This document shows positions 25,403 through 34,060 of a stretch of DNA of 64,000 nt, one piece after another. A model generated the notes under the pieces. The model searched no databases. It saw only the letters and a list, made by a program, of their open reading frames with translations, and was not told the origin of the DNA. A program made the translations under genes and the position numbers. How positions within the stretch are numbered: position 1 is the stretch's first letter; each line of letters opens with the position of its first letter. Source of the stretch: JAZDLX01 sp964538455 (GTDB taxonomy: Bacteria > Electryoneota > Electryoneia > Electryoneales > Electryoneaceae); contig CAZIDZ010000010.1 in the NCBI GenBank assembly GCA_964538455.1, positions 12,793-76,792 of the forward strand, read 5' to 3'.

Positions 25403-25915
25403 TTACCCGGCGTCCTGCTCCACGCGCTTTTCCTTTTTCACCAGCTTGCCACGTTTTTTCGGCGCGGGGGCTGGCAGGTTCACCTTACCGCCGGCCTTCT
25501 CGACCTTTTCGACCGCGGCCTTGCTCGCCGCCGTCACCGTGATCGTGTACGCCTTGTCCAACTCACCGACACCCAGCAGCTTGACCGGCTTGTTCACATC
25601 GCGGATCAAGCCCTGCGCGGCGAGGACTTCGGGAGTAACCTCCGTAACCTTTCCAAGCCGGGCGAGGTCGCGAAGGTTGATTTCCTGAACCTGTTCGCGC
25701 CAGATGTTGGTAAATCCACGCTTCGGAAGCCGGCGGTGGATCGGCATCTGGCCGCCCTCAAATCCCGCTTTACGCTTATAGCCGCTGCGGCTCTGCTGGC
25801 CCTTGTGGCCGCGTCCGGCGGTTCTTCCGATCCCGCTGCCGGGACCTCGTCCACGGCGTTTCTTGCTGTGCGTGGAGCCCGGTTTGGGGCTCAAGTTGCT
25901 CAGTTCTTTCGGCAT
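25403..25915 (-). CDS. rplO: 50S ribosomal protein L15
   Basis: 170 residues, late-assembly protein near the 23S core. The glycine- and arginine-rich start (RRGRGPGSGIGRTAGRGHKGQ) and RLPKRGFTN segment are typical. The C-terminus has about 20 extra Lys/Ala/Pro-rich residues (PAPAPKKRGKLVKKEKRVEQ), a milder version of the tail seen on L17. Confidence 0.97.
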   Translation of the reverse strand: MPKELSNLSPKPGSTHSKKRRGRGPGSGIGRTAGRGHKGQQSRSGYKRKAGFEGGQMPIHRRLPKRGFTNIWREQVQEINLRDLARLGKVTEVTPEVLAAQGLIRDVNKPVKLLGVGELDKAYTITVTAASKAAVEKVEKAGGKVNLPAPAPKKRGKLVKKEKRVEQDAG

Positions 25916-26005
25916 GACTCGGTTGCCCTTTTCGCCGTTGCCTGCTATCCTGGCCGCCTCCGAGATACGCGAACTGCATCCCCGGAGCGTGAACGGCCAC
26001 CCTGA

Positions 26006-26209
26006 TTATCCTTCGACGCTCTCGACCTTGATCAGGTGGGAGATTTTGTTCACCATCCCACGAATCGTCGGCGAGTCGTCATGAACGACACTCTGGTTCA
26101 GCCTGTGAAGGCCCAGCGCCCTGACGACGCGGTCCTGGTTCTGCTTGCGGCCGATCGTGCTGCGCACCCAGGTGATGCGGAGCCGGCCGGATTTCTTCTT
26201 CGCGCTCAC
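26006..26209 (-). CDS. rpmD: 50S ribosomal protein L30
   Basis: 67 residues, small surface protein of the large subunit. RITWVRSTIGRKQNQDRVVRALGL and DSPTIRGMVNKISHLIKVE are diagnostic. Starts at GTG 26209, overlapping the rpsE stop as GTGA. A 90-base gap before rplO holds nothing recognisable. Confidence 0.96.
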   Translation of the reverse strand: MSAKKKSGRLRITWVRSTIGRKQNQDRVVRALGLHRLNQSVVHDDSPTIRGMVNKISHLIKVESVEG

Positions 26210-26736
26210 AGGTCAAGCACCTCCTTGACCGTCTTGCCCCGCTTGTAGGCGACGTGTTCGACGCTCTCCATCGTTTCCAGCGCCTGAAAGGTCGCCTTAA
26301 CGAGATTGTGCGGGTTGCGGCTGCCCAGGCTTTTTGTCAGCACGTCTCGCACGCCCAGCGCCTCGAGCACAGCGCGCACCGCACCGCCGGCGATCACACC
26401 GGTACCGGGGGCGGCGGGCTTGATCATCACTTTCGCCGCGCCGTAGCGGCCAACGATTTCATGCGGCAGCGTGTTGCCAACAACCGGATAACGTTTCATC
26501 GAACGCTTCGCGATTTCGCCGCCCTTGGTGATCGCTTCCGTGACTTCCCGGGCGCGGCCAAGGCCCTGTCCCACACGGCCTTTGCCATCCCCAATCACAA
26601 CGATCGCGGTGAAGGTGAAGTTGCGGCCGCCTTTAACAACCTTGGCGACGCGGGCGATGTTGACAACCTTTTCAATCAGCCCAAGGTCGGCCGCGGCGGG
26701 GGCACGGTCTTCGTTTCTGCTGCTACGTCGGTTCAC
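26206..26736 (-). CDS. rpsE: 30S ribosomal protein S5
   Basis: 176 residues; shapes the mRNA entry channel and decoding fidelity. The N-terminal S5 domain contains VVKGGRNFTFTAIVVIGDGKGRVG; the C-terminal domain contains PAAPGTGVIAGGAVRAVLEALGV. Starts at GTG 26736, overlapping the rplR stop (GTGA), and its own stop overlaps rpmD in the same way. Confidence 0.98.
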   Translation of the reverse strand: MNRRSSRNEDRAPAAADLGLIEKVVNIARVAKVVKGGRNFTFTAIVVIGDGKGRVGQGLGRAREVTEAITKGGEIAKRSMKRYPVVGNTLPHEIVGRYGAAKVMIKPAAPGTGVIAGGAVRAVLEALGVRDVLTKSLGSRNPHNLVKATFQALETMESVEHVAYKRGKTVKEVLDL

Positions 26737-27149
26737 AGTTCAAGTCCCCCTTTCCGGGCACCTTCCGCGATGGCGCGAACACGGCCGTGGTAGCGAAGGC
26801 CGTTGCGATCGAAGACAACCGTCTTGATCCCCTTTTCCTTCGCTTTCGCGGCGACCGCCTGGCCGAGCCTGTACGCTTCTGCAACACGGCGTGACATCGG
26901 CAGCCTCTTGCCTTCGATTTCGAAGTTTTCGCCGTCCTCCGGCAATTCAAATGCTTCCAGCTTTTCGGTGCGCGTGCTCACCCCGAACAGCGTCTGGCCC
27001 TGGTCGTCGTCCACCAGCGAAACCGCCATGTACTTCAGCGACCGGTTGACCACCAAGCGGGGACGCTCGCTGGTGCCGCTGACCCGCTTGCGGACTCTCA
27101 TTTTGCGGCGCTGATGCGCCCGCTTGCTCTTTTCGAGTTTCGTCGCCAT
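26733..27149 (-). CDS. rplR: 50S ribosomal protein L18
   Basis: 138 residues, 5S rRNA binder of the central protuberance. RRKMRVRKRVSGTSERPRL and FDRNGLRYHGRVRAIAEGARKGGL are the family ends. It is about 18 residues longer than usual, with extra sequence in the middle (ELPEDGENFEIEGKRLPMS) between the strands and the helix. Confidence 0.97.
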   Translation of the reverse strand: MATKLEKSKRAHQRRKMRVRKRVSGTSERPRLVVNRSLKYMAVSLVDDDQGQTLFGVSTRTEKLEAFELPEDGENFEIEGKRLPMSRRVAEAYRLGQAVAAKAKEKGIKTVVFDRNGLRYHGRVRAIAEGARKGGLEL

Positions 27150-27152
27150 GAG

Positions 27153-27737
27153 TTACTTTGCCGCCTTTCCAGCCTTCCGGCGGACCTGTTCGTTGTTGTA
27201 GCGAATGCCTTTGCCCTTATAGGGTTCCGGCGGCCGGATCAGACGGATGCGCGCCGCGACCTGGCCGACAAGCGCCTTGTTGTATCCCGATACACGAATC
27301 GCGACGTTCTGGTTTTCCGCCTGCTTGACGATCCCGGCTTCGACCCACTGGCTCGGCTGCAGCACCTCGAACTTGATTCCCGGGGGCGCTCCCAACCAGA
27401 CCGGATGGCTGAAACCAATCCGTAGGTAAAGACCGTTGCCCTTGATCTCTGCCGAGTAACCGATCCCGATCACCACCAGCGTCTTCCGGTACCCCTTGCT
27501 CACGCCTTCGACCATGTTGGCCAGCAGGGAACGGCTGAGGCCATGCTGGGCACGGTGCAGTTTATTGTCCTGCAGGCGCTCGACAAACAGCGTCGCATCG
27601 TCTTTCCTGATCGACACCTCCGGACGGAAGGTGTGCGTCAACTCGCCGAGCGGTCCCTTGACGGCAACCGTCTGGCCGTCAATCGAAACGTCCACCTTTT
27701 CAGGTATCTTGATCGGCATTTTCCCGATTCGGGACAT
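27153..27737 (-). CDS. rplF: 50S ribosomal protein L6
   Basis: 194 residues, two similar L6 folds, near the factor-binding site of the large subunit. MSRIGKMPIKIPEKVDV at the start and PEPYKGKGIRYNNEQVRRKAGK at the end are highly conserved. A 6-bp TCCCGA/TCGGGA hairpin (27762-27777) lies in the gap before it. Confidence 0.98.
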   Translation of the reverse strand: MSRIGKMPIKIPEKVDVSIDGQTVAVKGPLGELTHTFRPEVSIRKDDATLFVERLQDNKLHRAQHGLSRSLLANMVEGVSKGYRKTLVVIGIGYSAEIKGNGLYLRIGFSHPVWLGAPPGIKFEVLQPSQWVEAGIVKQAENQNVAIRVSGYNKALVGQVAARIRLIRPPEPYKGKGIRYNNEQVRRKAGKAAK

Positions 27738-27790
27738 TCTATCCTCCGCGGTCTCCCTCCATCCCGAAGCGTCGGGACGGGGTTCCCAGC

Positions 27791-28192
27791 CTACCAGACG
27801 TACATCAACACTTCACCGCCGACCTGCTCGGCTTTCGCGCGCTGTCCGGTAAGCACACCCTTGGGGGTGGAGAGCAGCGCAACGCCCATGCCGTTGCGAA
27901 CGCGCGGAACATCCCGGTAGCCGATGTACTGGCGCATGCCAGGGGATGAGATCCGCTTCAGGCCGGTGATCGCGCTCCGGCCGTTTTTGTCGTACTTGAG
28001 GAAGATGCGCAGGAAGCCCTGCTTGTCGTCCTCGATGTTGATGTAGTCGCGAAGGTACCCTTCGTCCACAAGGACCTTCGTAATCTCGCGTTTGATCTTC
28101 GATCCGGGGATGTCAACCTTCGGATGCCGCACCATCATGGCGTTGCGAATCCGGGTCAGATAATCCGCAATCGGATCCTGGAGCTTTGACAC
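27791..28192 (-). CDS. rpsH: 30S ribosomal protein S8
   Basis: 133 residues, binds the central domain of 16S rRNA and in other bacteria represses the spc operon. DPIADYLTRIRNAMMVRH at the start and RDVPRVRNGMGVALLSTPKGVLT near the end are diagnostic. GTG start at 28192 with AGGA upstream. Confidence 0.97.
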   Translation of the reverse strand: MSKLQDPIADYLTRIRNAMMVRHPKVDIPGSKIKREITKVLVDEGYLRDYINIEDDKQGFLRIFLKYDKNGRSAITGLKRISSPGMRQYIGYRDVPRVRNGMGVALLSTPKGVLTGQRAKAEQVGGEVLMYVW

Positions 28193-28295
28193 GGTCCGTA
28201 TCCTTTCTTTTCAGGACGCAACCACGCCCTTAGGGCCTTTCGCCGCACCGGGGCTCAAGCCCGGCTGCTCGCCGGCGAACCGGCCGAACGATTGC

Positions 28296-28481
28296 CTACC
28301 AGCTTGACTTCGATACACCCGGAATCATCCCCTGCAGGGACAGCTCCCGGAAACAGATGCGGCAGACACCATACTTGCGGATGTAACCGCGCGGACGTCC
28401 GCACCGGCTGCAGCGGTGGTATTTGCGCACCTTGAACCTCGGCTCCCTCTTCGCTTTCGCGATCAGCGCCTTTTTCGCCAT
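28296..28481 (-). CDS. rpsN: 30S ribosomal protein S14, zinc type
   Basis: 61 residues, head protein of the small subunit. The short type Z form with two CxxC zinc pairs (CSRC and CRIC) and RGYIRKYGVCRICFRELSLQG. Start MAKKALIAKAKREP at 28481; longer upstream frames lack support. No second, long rpsN is present here. Confidence 0.97.
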   Translation of the reverse strand: MAKKALIAKAKREPRFKVRKYHRCSRCGRPRGYIRKYGVCRICFRELSLQGMIPGVSKSSW

Positions 28482-28497
28482 GAATCTCTCCCAGCTC

Positions 28498-29166
28498 TCA
28501 GGCCGTTGCCGCCTGGACAGCGCCCTGGCGCCTGCGGAACGGACAGCCCAACTCCTCCAGCAGCGCAAACGCCTGTTCATCGTTGGGCGCCGTGGTCACA
28601 AAGGTGATGTCCATCCCGTGAATCTTCTCGACCTTGTCGTAATCGATCTCGGGGAACACGATCTGTTCCCTGATGCCGATCGTATAATTCCCGCGTCCGT
28701 CGAAACTCTTGTCCGGCAGGCCACGGAAGTCACGGACACGCGGGATCGCCAGGTTGAAAAGCTTGTCGACGAATTCGTACATCTGCCAGCGGCGCAGGGT
28801 GACACGGGCTCCCACCTGCATTCCAGCGCGAAGCTTGAAGTTGCTGATCGACTTTTTCGCGCGGGTGACGATCGGCTTCTGGCCGGTGATCGTCGCAAGT
28901 TCATCCAGCACGCTGTCCAACAGCTTCTGGTCCTGGTGCGCTTCGCCAATGCCGACGTTGAGGATCACCTTTTCCAGCCGTGGCACCTCCAGCACGTTCT
29001 TCAAGCCGAACCGTTTCATCAGCGACGGGACGATCTGCTCCTTGAATTGCTTCAGCAGGCGCGGTTCATAATCCGCAGGCATCTGAGCGACCTCAGCCGC
29101 CTCCGCGGTTTTACCCTTCCCGGCCTTCGCGGCGCCCTTGGCTGTTTCTTTCTCTTTTTTCGCCAC
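28498..29166 (-). CDS. rplE: 50S ribosomal protein L5
   Basis: 222 residues, binds 5S rRNA and bridges to S13. The L5 core starts near PADYEPRLLKQFKE (residue 30) and includes VILNVGIGEAHQD, RAKKSISNFKLRAG and RGNYTIGIREQIVFPEID. The first 30 residues are a Lys/Ala-rich extension not usual in L5, in keeping with the low-complexity extensions on L15 and L17. Confidence 0.97.
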   Translation of the reverse strand: MAKKEKETAKGAAKAGKGKTAEAAEVAQMPADYEPRLLKQFKEQIVPSLMKRFGLKNVLEVPRLEKVILNVGIGEAHQDQKLLDSVLDELATITGQKPIVTRAKKSISNFKLRAGMQVGARVTLRRWQMYEFVDKLFNLAIPRVRDFRGLPDKSFDGRGNYTIGIREQIVFPEIDYDKVEKIHGMDITFVTTAPNDEQAFALLEELGCPFRRRQGAVQAATA

Positions 29167-29175
29167 AACTCACCT

Positions 29176-29535
29176 CTATCCGAGCGTTTCGCCGGAGGTT
29201 TTCGCCACCCGGACCCGGCGCTGCTTTCCGCCTTCGCCTTCGACCATCTTGTGACCGATGCGGGTCGGTTTTCCCGACTTGGGGTCAATGACCATCACGT
29301 TGGAAACGTGGATCTTGCCCTCGCGCTCCACGATACCGCCCTGGGGGACTTTCTGGTTCGGCTTCGTGTGGCGTTTGATAAAATGCACGCCCTCGACGAT
29401 CACGCGATCTTCCCTGGGGAAAACCTTGAGCACCTTGCCATGCTTGCCGCGGTCGTTGCCGCCAACGATCACGACTTCGTCGCCCTTGCGCACCTTGAGC
29501 TGGTGCCTTGGGACCGTTTTCTTTCGCCGGATCAC
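29176..29535 (-). CDS. rplX: 50S ribosomal protein L24
   Basis: 119 residues, early-assembly protein at the tunnel exit. KOW motif KGDEVVIVGGNDRGKHGKVLKV near the N-terminus and VEGVHFIKRHTKP follow the family pattern. GTG start at 29535 overlaps the rplN stop (GTGA). Confidence 0.97.
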   Translation of the reverse strand: MIRRKKTVPRHQLKVRKGDEVVIVGGNDRGKHGKVLKVFPREDRVIVEGVHFIKRHTKPNQKVPQGGIVEREGKIHVSNVMVIDPKSGKPTRIGHKMVEGEGGKQRRVRVAKTSGETLG

Positions 29536-29900
29536 AGAACCTCCGGAGCCAGGCTGACAATCTTCATGTATTCCTTTTCGCGGAGCTCGCGGGCCACCGG
29601 GCCGAAGATGCGCGTGCCCTTCGGTTCGTGGCGTTCGTCAAGAATCACTGCCGCGTTGTCGTCGAAGCGGATGTAGGTGCCATCCTTGCGACGGACCGCC
29701 TTTTTGGTGCGCACGACCACCGCCGTCTGCACGGAGCCTTTTTTCACGGCGCTGTTCGGAATCGCGGATTTGACACTGACGACGATGACGTCACCGAGCG
29801 AAGCGTAATGGTGCCGGGTTCCGCCGAGAATGCGGAAGCACTTAACCTTCTTCGCGCCAGTGTTGTCCGCGACGTTGAGCAGCGTCTCTGTCTGGATCAT
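29532..29900 (-). CDS. rplN: 50S ribosomal protein L14
   Basis: 122 residues, subunit-interface protein. MIQTETLLNVADNTGAKKV and FDDNAAVILDERHEPKGTRIFGPVARELR are diagnostic, and the length is exact for the family. Confidence 0.98.
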   Translation of the reverse strand: MIQTETLLNVADNTGAKKVKCFRILGGTRHHYASLGDVIVVSVKSAIPNSAVKKGSVQTAVVVRTKKAVRRKDGTYIRFDDNAAVILDERHEPKGTRIFGPVARELREKEYMKIVSLAPEVL

Positions 29901-29925
29901 GATGCCCTCTACGGATCAACGCCGC

Positions 29926-30183
29926 TTACACGGCCTTCTTAACGATCTCGATCACCCGCCAGCGCTTGCTGCGCGACATCGGGCGCGCTTCCATCAACCG
30001 CACCATATCGCCGGTGTGGCACTCGTTAGCCTCATCGTGCGCATGGTACTTTTTAGATTTCGTCACGAATTTCCTGTACAACGGGTGACGAAGCCGCCGC
30101 TCGACGACCACCGTCACCGTCTTTTCCATCTTGTCGGAAACCACCGTCCCCATGACGGTTTTCCTGTGACCACGCTCGCTCAC
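29926..30183 (-). CDS. rpsQ: 30S ribosomal protein S17
   Basis: 85 residues, OB-fold 16S rRNA binder. MGTVVSDKMEKTVTVVVERR and HDEANECHTGDMVRLMEARPMSRSKRW are typical. GTG start at 30183 with AGGAGG six bases upstream. Confidence 0.97.
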   Translation of the reverse strand: MSERGHRKTVMGTVVSDKMEKTVTVVVERRLRHPLYRKFVTKSKKYHAHDEANECHTGDMVRLMEARPMSRSKRWRVIEIVKKAV

Positions 30184-30192
30184 AGATCCTCC

Positions 30193-30423
30193 TTACGCCT
30201 CACCCTGGGACGCGGCAGCGCCGGCTTCCGCCAACTCGCGCTCGTGAATCAGGGTAAGAATGCGCGACACCGCCTTGCGCTGAATGCGCACCTGGATCGG
30301 GCTTTCAAGCTGGCCACTGCCGTTCTGAAAACGCAGGTTCGCCAGCTCCTCCTCCGCGTCGGCCAAACGGGCCTTCAACTCGTCCAGCGAAAGGCCGCGA
30401 AGCTCTTCGATGTTCCGGGCCAT
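30193..30423 (-). CDS. rpmC: 50S ribosomal protein L29
   Basis: 76 residues, two-helix protein at the tunnel exit. ELRGLSLDELKARLADAEEELANLRFQ and ILTLIHERELAE are the conserved helices. Four bases behind rplP. Confidence 0.97.
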   Translation of the reverse strand: MARNIEELRGLSLDELKARLADAEEELANLRFQNGSGQLESPIQVRIQRKAVSRILTLIHERELAEAGAAASQGEA

Positions 30424-30427
30424 TGTG

Positions 30428-30841
30428 CTATCCTTCCAGACGCGTCACGATTTTCGTTCTCACGGGCAGTTTGTGCATCGCCCGCTCCAGGGCTTCCTTA
30501 GCGAGACCCGGCTCGACACCGCCGAGTTCGAACATCACCCGCCCCGGGCGCACCACCGCCACCCAGAACTCAGGCGTGCCCTTTCCCTTGCCCATCCGGA
30601 CCTCGGCGGGCTTTTTTGTCACCGGCTTGTCCGGAAAAATCCGGATCCAGACCTTGCCGCCGCGTTTGACGTGGCGAGTCATCGCCACACGTGCCGCCTC
30701 GATCTGCCGCGCTGTGATCCAGCCCGGTTCCAGGGTCATGATGCCAAAGTCACCGAAGGAGACTTCGTTCCCACGGTAGGACAGACCCCTCATCCGGCCT
30801 TTCTGAACCTTGCGGTGTTTAACTCGCTTGGGTGCAAGCAT
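30428..30841 (-). CDS. rplP: 50S ribosomal protein L16
   Basis: 137 residues, organises the A-site side of the peptidyl transferase region. MLAPKRVKHRKVQKGRMRG, KVWIRIFPDKPVTKKPAEVRMGKGKG and the helix EALERAMHKLPVRTK identify it. Confidence 0.98.
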   Translation of the reverse strand: MLAPKRVKHRKVQKGRMRGLSYRGNEVSFGDFGIMTLEPGWITARQIEAARVAMTRHVKRGGKVWIRIFPDKPVTKKPAEVRMGKGKGTPEFWVAVVRPGRVMFELGGVEPGLAKEALERAMHKLPVRTKIVTRLEG

Positions 30842-30894
30842 GCTTCCACTCTCGCGCTATCGTTCCGCCGGATCCATTCCGGCGCGCGTTGTCG

Positions 30895-31557
30895 TCAGTT
30901 GGCCTTGGTGGCGTTTCCGCCCATCTGGCCCTTGCCCAGAATCTCGCCCTTGCAGATCCACACCTTGACGCCGATCGTGCCGTAGGTGGTTTTCGCCACG
31001 TCCTGGGCGTAATCGATGTCGGCGCGCAGGGTGTGCAGCGGGATGCGGCCTTCCTTGTACATTTCGGTGCGGCTCATTTCGGCGCCGCCGAGACGCCCGG
31101 CGGTCATCACCTTAATGCCCTCCGCGCCCATCCTCATCGCCGCCTGAATCGCCTTCTTCATCGCCCGGCGGAAACTCACGCGGCCTCGGAGCTGGTGCGC
31201 GATCGATTCCGCCACGAGGGCGGCTTCGATTTCGGGGCGCTTGATTTCAAAGATGTTCAACTGAACATCCTTGCCCGTGAGCTGCGCCAATTCGGCCTTC
31301 AGCTTGTCCACCTCGCTGCCTTTTCGCCCGATCACGATGCCGGGGCGCGCCGTGTGGATCGAGATCGTCACCAGCTTCGGCGTGCGCTCGATCTCGACGC
31401 GCGACACTCCAGCGTTCTGCAGACGCTTGGAGAGGTAGCGACGCAGCATCAGGTCTTCCTGGAGTTTGGCCGCCGTGCTTTTTTCATCAAACCAGTTGGA
31501 GGACCACGTTTTGTTGACCTTCAACCGGAACCCGATGGGATGAACCTTCTGACCCAT
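30895..31557 (-). CDS. rpsC: 30S ribosomal protein S3
   Basis: 220 residues; lines the mRNA entry tunnel and has helicase activity with S4 and S5. MGQKVHPIGFRL fixes the start at 31557. A KH domain with VIGRKGSEVDKLKAEL (about 55-105) and the C-terminal S3 domain with RVSFRRAMKKAIQAAMRMGAEGIKV follow. Confidence 0.98.
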   Translation of the reverse strand: MGQKVHPIGFRLKVNKTWSSNWFDEKSTAAKLQEDLMLRRYLSKRLQNAGVSRVEIERTPKLVTISIHTARPGIVIGRKGSEVDKLKAELAQLTGKDVQLNIFEIKRPEIEAALVAESIAHQLRGRVSFRRAMKKAIQAAMRMGAEGIKVMTAGRLGGAEMSRTEMYKEGRIPLHTLRADIDYAQDVAKTTYGTIGVKVWICKGEILGKGQMGGNATKAN

Positions 31558-31579
31558 GATTTCCTCGCTCGATCCGCGC

Positions 31580-31918
31580 CTACGTCCTGACAACCAGCGT
31601 CATGTGGCTGGTACGCTTGTTGATCCTGGTGGCGCGGCCCATGGCGCGCGCCCGCCAGCGGCGCAGGGTAGGACCCTCATCCACCCGCACCTCGGCGATC
31701 ACAGCTTCGTTGACGTTGACACCTCTGGCCTCTTCCTGGCCCATCAGGTTGGTCAACGCGCTGCGCAACAGCTTTTCGAGGTGGTGTGCGGCCCGCTTCG
31801 GACTGTGCGTCAACACACCCTGAGCCTGGCCGGCCTTCATCCCGCGGATCATATCCGCAACCAGCCTCGCCTTGCGCGGCGCAATCCGTACGTAACGGGC
31901 TGTCGCTTTCGCTTCCAT
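31580..31918 (-). CDS. rplV: 50S ribosomal protein L22
   Basis: 112 residues; a beta hairpin lines the exit tunnel (macrolide site). MEAKATARYVRIAPRKARLVAD fixes the start at 31918; the hairpin region TLRRWRARAMGRATRINKRTSH matches the drug-sensitive consensus form. Confidence 0.97.
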   Translation of the reverse strand: MEAKATARYVRIAPRKARLVADMIRGMKAGQAQGVLTHSPKRAAHHLEKLLRSALTNLMGQEEARGVNVNEAVIAEVRVDEGPTLRRWRARAMGRATRINKRTSHMTLVVRT

Positions 31919-31934
31919 TCCGATCCGCCCTCGC

Positions 31935-32225
31935 TTACTTGATCTTGCCGGCCTTTTCCGTCTTCCTGGTCCCGGCGTGGCTACGGAAGGTGCGGGTCGG
32001 GGCGAACTCACCCAACTTGTGACCGACCATGTTTTCCGTCACGAACACCGGGATATGCTTGTGCCCGTTGTGCACCGCCAGAGTGAGACCGACGAACTCC
32101 GGGCTGATGGTGCTGCGGCGGGACCAGGTCTTGATGACCTTCTTGTCCCCCGTCTGCTGAGCCACCTGGATCTTCTTCATCAGGTGCTCATCGATGAACG
32201 GTCCCTTTTTGATCGACCGGGCCAT
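31935..32225 (-). CDS. rpsS: 30S ribosomal protein S19
   Basis: 96 residues, head protein contacting S13 and the subunit bridge. MARSIKKGPFIDEHLMKKI, TWSRRSTISPEFVGLT and VGHKLGEFAPTRTFRSH are diagnostic. Confidence 0.98.
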   Translation of the reverse strand: MARSIKKGPFIDEHLMKKIQVAQQTGDKKVIKTWSRRSTISPEFVGLTLAVHNGHKHIPVFVTENMVGHKLGEFAPTRTFRSHAGTRKTEKAGKIK

Positions 32226-32244
32226 AGCGTCCTCTATCCGTTCC

Positions 32245-33075
32245 TTACTTCTGGTTGCGCCGTTTGATGATGTACTTGTCTGACTTCTTCGTCCCGACCC
32301 GGGTCTTGTACCCCTTGGTCGGCTTACCCCACGGTGTGCAGGGGTGCCGTCCTCCGGAACTGCGTCCTTCGCCGCCGCCCATGGGGTGATCCACCGGGTT
32401 CATGACCACGCCGCGGACATGCGGGCGGCGACCCAACCAGCGGCTCTTTCCCGCCTTGCCGAAGGACTGGTTTTCGTGCTGCTCGTTGCCCACCGAACCG
32501 ATTGTCGCGAGGCACCCCTGGGGCACCTGGCGCATCTCTCCGCTCGGCAACTTGAGCACAGCCATCCCCGCATCGCGGGCCATCAATCGAACGCTGGCTC
32601 CCGCGCTGCGCGCCAACTGGCCGCCTCGTCCCGGCTGCATCTCGACATTGTGCACTTCCGTGCCCAGCGGTATGAATTCGAGGGGCATCGCGTTTCCGGC
32701 CCGAATCTCGACCTGCTCGCGCCCGCTGGCCAACTGGTCTCCCACCTTCAAACCCTTCGGCGAGAGGATATACCGCTTTTCCCCATCCGCGTAGACGAGC
32801 AGTGCGATGTTCGCGCTGCGGTTGGGATCGTACTCGATTGTGGCGACCTGCGCCGGCACACCGAATTTGTCACGGTGGAAGTCGATGCGACGGTACTTCC
32901 GCTTGTGACCGCCCCCCCGCTGCCAGATGGTGACACGGCCGAAGTTGTTCCGGCCGCCACTCTTGGACAGAGGTTCGAGAAGGCTTTTCTCCGGTTGAAC
33001 CTTGCTCAGTTCGGACTTGTCAAGGTTTGTGCGGAAACGTTGTCCCGGTGTTACCGGATTGTATTTCTTCAACAT
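32245..33075 (-). CDS. rplB: 50S ribosomal protein L2
   Basis: 276 residues, core protein near the peptidyl transferase centre. NNFGRVTIWQRGGGHKRKYR, the RNA-binding SH3-like fold and the essential histidine loop region NPVDHPMGGGEGRSSGGRHP are intact. Full length and standard position. Confidence 0.98.
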   Translation of the reverse strand: MLKKYNPVTPGQRFRTNLDKSELSKVQPEKSLLEPLSKSGGRNNFGRVTIWQRGGGHKRKYRRIDFHRDKFGVPAQVATIEYDPNRSANIALLVYADGEKRYILSPKGLKVGDQLASGREQVEIRAGNAMPLEFIPLGTEVHNVEMQPGRGGQLARSAGASVRLMARDAGMAVLKLPSGEMRQVPQGCLATIGSVGNEQHENQSFGKAGKSRWLGRRPHVRGVVMNPVDHPMGGGEGRSSGGRHPCTPWGKPTKGYKTRVGTKKSDKYIIKRRNQK

Positions 33076-33141
33076 GGTTCCCTCGCGGCGGTGTCACTGA
33101 CATCGCCGTCCGCCGTTCGCGGCTTGCGCGGCGGGCGAACG

Positions 33142-33438
33142 CTAGACGTTTTCGAACAATTCGAGTTTCTGTCCCTCGGCCAAAGTCACAAAGGCCTTCT
33201 TGCGAGCGGCACGGTAGCCGGCGAAGCGGCCCATCCGTTTGAGTTTGCCCCGGACGCTCGTCGTCCGGACCCCCTCGACCTTCACTTCGAAGATCGTCTC
33301 CACCGCCCGCTTGATCTCGACCTTGTTCGCGTCGCGCGGCACCTCGAAGGCGTAGGTATTCAGCCTTTCGGTCATCCGCACGGCCTTTTCGGTCATCAGC
33401 GGCCGCTTAAGCAGCTTTCTCAGACGCGCGCTTTCCAC
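33142..33438 (-). CDS. rplW: 50S ribosomal protein L23
   Basis: 98 residues; docking site for trigger factor and SRP at the tunnel exit. LLKRPLMTEKAVRMTERLNTY and VETIFEVKVEGVRTTSVRGK identify it. Its start at 33438 lies 32 bases inside the end of rplD, a longer overlap than elsewhere in the cluster. The full KRPL motif requires this start. Confidence 0.95.
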   Translation of the reverse strand: MESARLRKLLKRPLMTEKAVRMTERLNTYAFEVPRDANKVEIKRAVETIFEVKVEGVRTTSVRGKLKRMGRFAGYRAARKKAFVTLAEGQKLELFENV

Positions 33439-34060
33439 CTAGCACCTCGGAGATGGCGTTCAGGGCGCCCTGCTGGATCACGAGCACCCGGCTGTTCAAC
33501 AGATCATAGGTCGACGCCTGCACACCCACCTGCACCGCGCAACGTTCCAGGTTGCGGGCGCTTTTCACCAGGTTGACGTCGTACTCTTTTGTCAGGATCA
33601 ACACTTTCTGGTCCTGCAGTTCGAGCGACGCGAGCAGCGCGACGACTTCCTTGGTTTTCGGACTTTCAAAATTGAAATCCTCGACGACGCGCACGGCCTC
33701 TTCCGCGGCCCTCGCCGAAAAAGCGCTGCGGCGGGCCAAGCGGTTCATCTTCAGCGGCATCCTCATCACGTAGGGATGCGGCTGCGGGCCGAAAATGGTG
33801 CCTCCATGGCGCCAGATCGGGCTGCGCGTCGAACCCGCGCGCGCCGTGCCACGACCTTTCTGACGCCAGGGTTTCTTGCCACCGCCCGAGACCAGTTTTC
33901 GGTTCTTCGAAGCGTGGGTGCCCTGACGCATCCGGGCGCGCTGCACCTTTACCGCCAGCCACATGGCGTGCTCGTTGGGCTCAATGCCGAACACCGAAGC
34001 ATCCAATTCCGCCTTGGCGCCCGTCGGCTTGCCCTCGCGGCTGTACACAGGCAGCTTCAT
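33407..34060 (-). CDS. rplD: 50S ribosomal protein L4
   Basis: 217 residues; its long loop reaches the exit tunnel and in other bacteria L4 controls the S10 operon. The loop RKLVSGGGKKPWRQKGRGTARAG is of normal, macrolide-sensitive form. Start overlaps the rplC stop by four bases. Confidence 0.97.
   Translation of the reverse strand: MKLPVYSREGKPTGAKAELDASVFGIEPNEHAMWLAVKVQRARMRQGTHASKNRKLVSGGGKKPWRQKGRGTARAGSTRSPIWRHGGTIFGPQPHPYVMRMPLKMNRLARRSAFSARAAEEAVRVVEDFNFESPKTKEVVALLASLELQDQKVLILTKEYDVNLVKSARNLERCAVQVGVQASTYDLLNSRVLVIQQGALNAISEVLGGKRASEKAA

Noticed and set aside
23276..26005. 909-codon open frame on the plus strand
   Set aside because: Lies wholly opposite map, adk, secY and rplO; its protein is Arg/His/Asp-rich without recognisable domains, as expected from the antisense of GC-rich genes.
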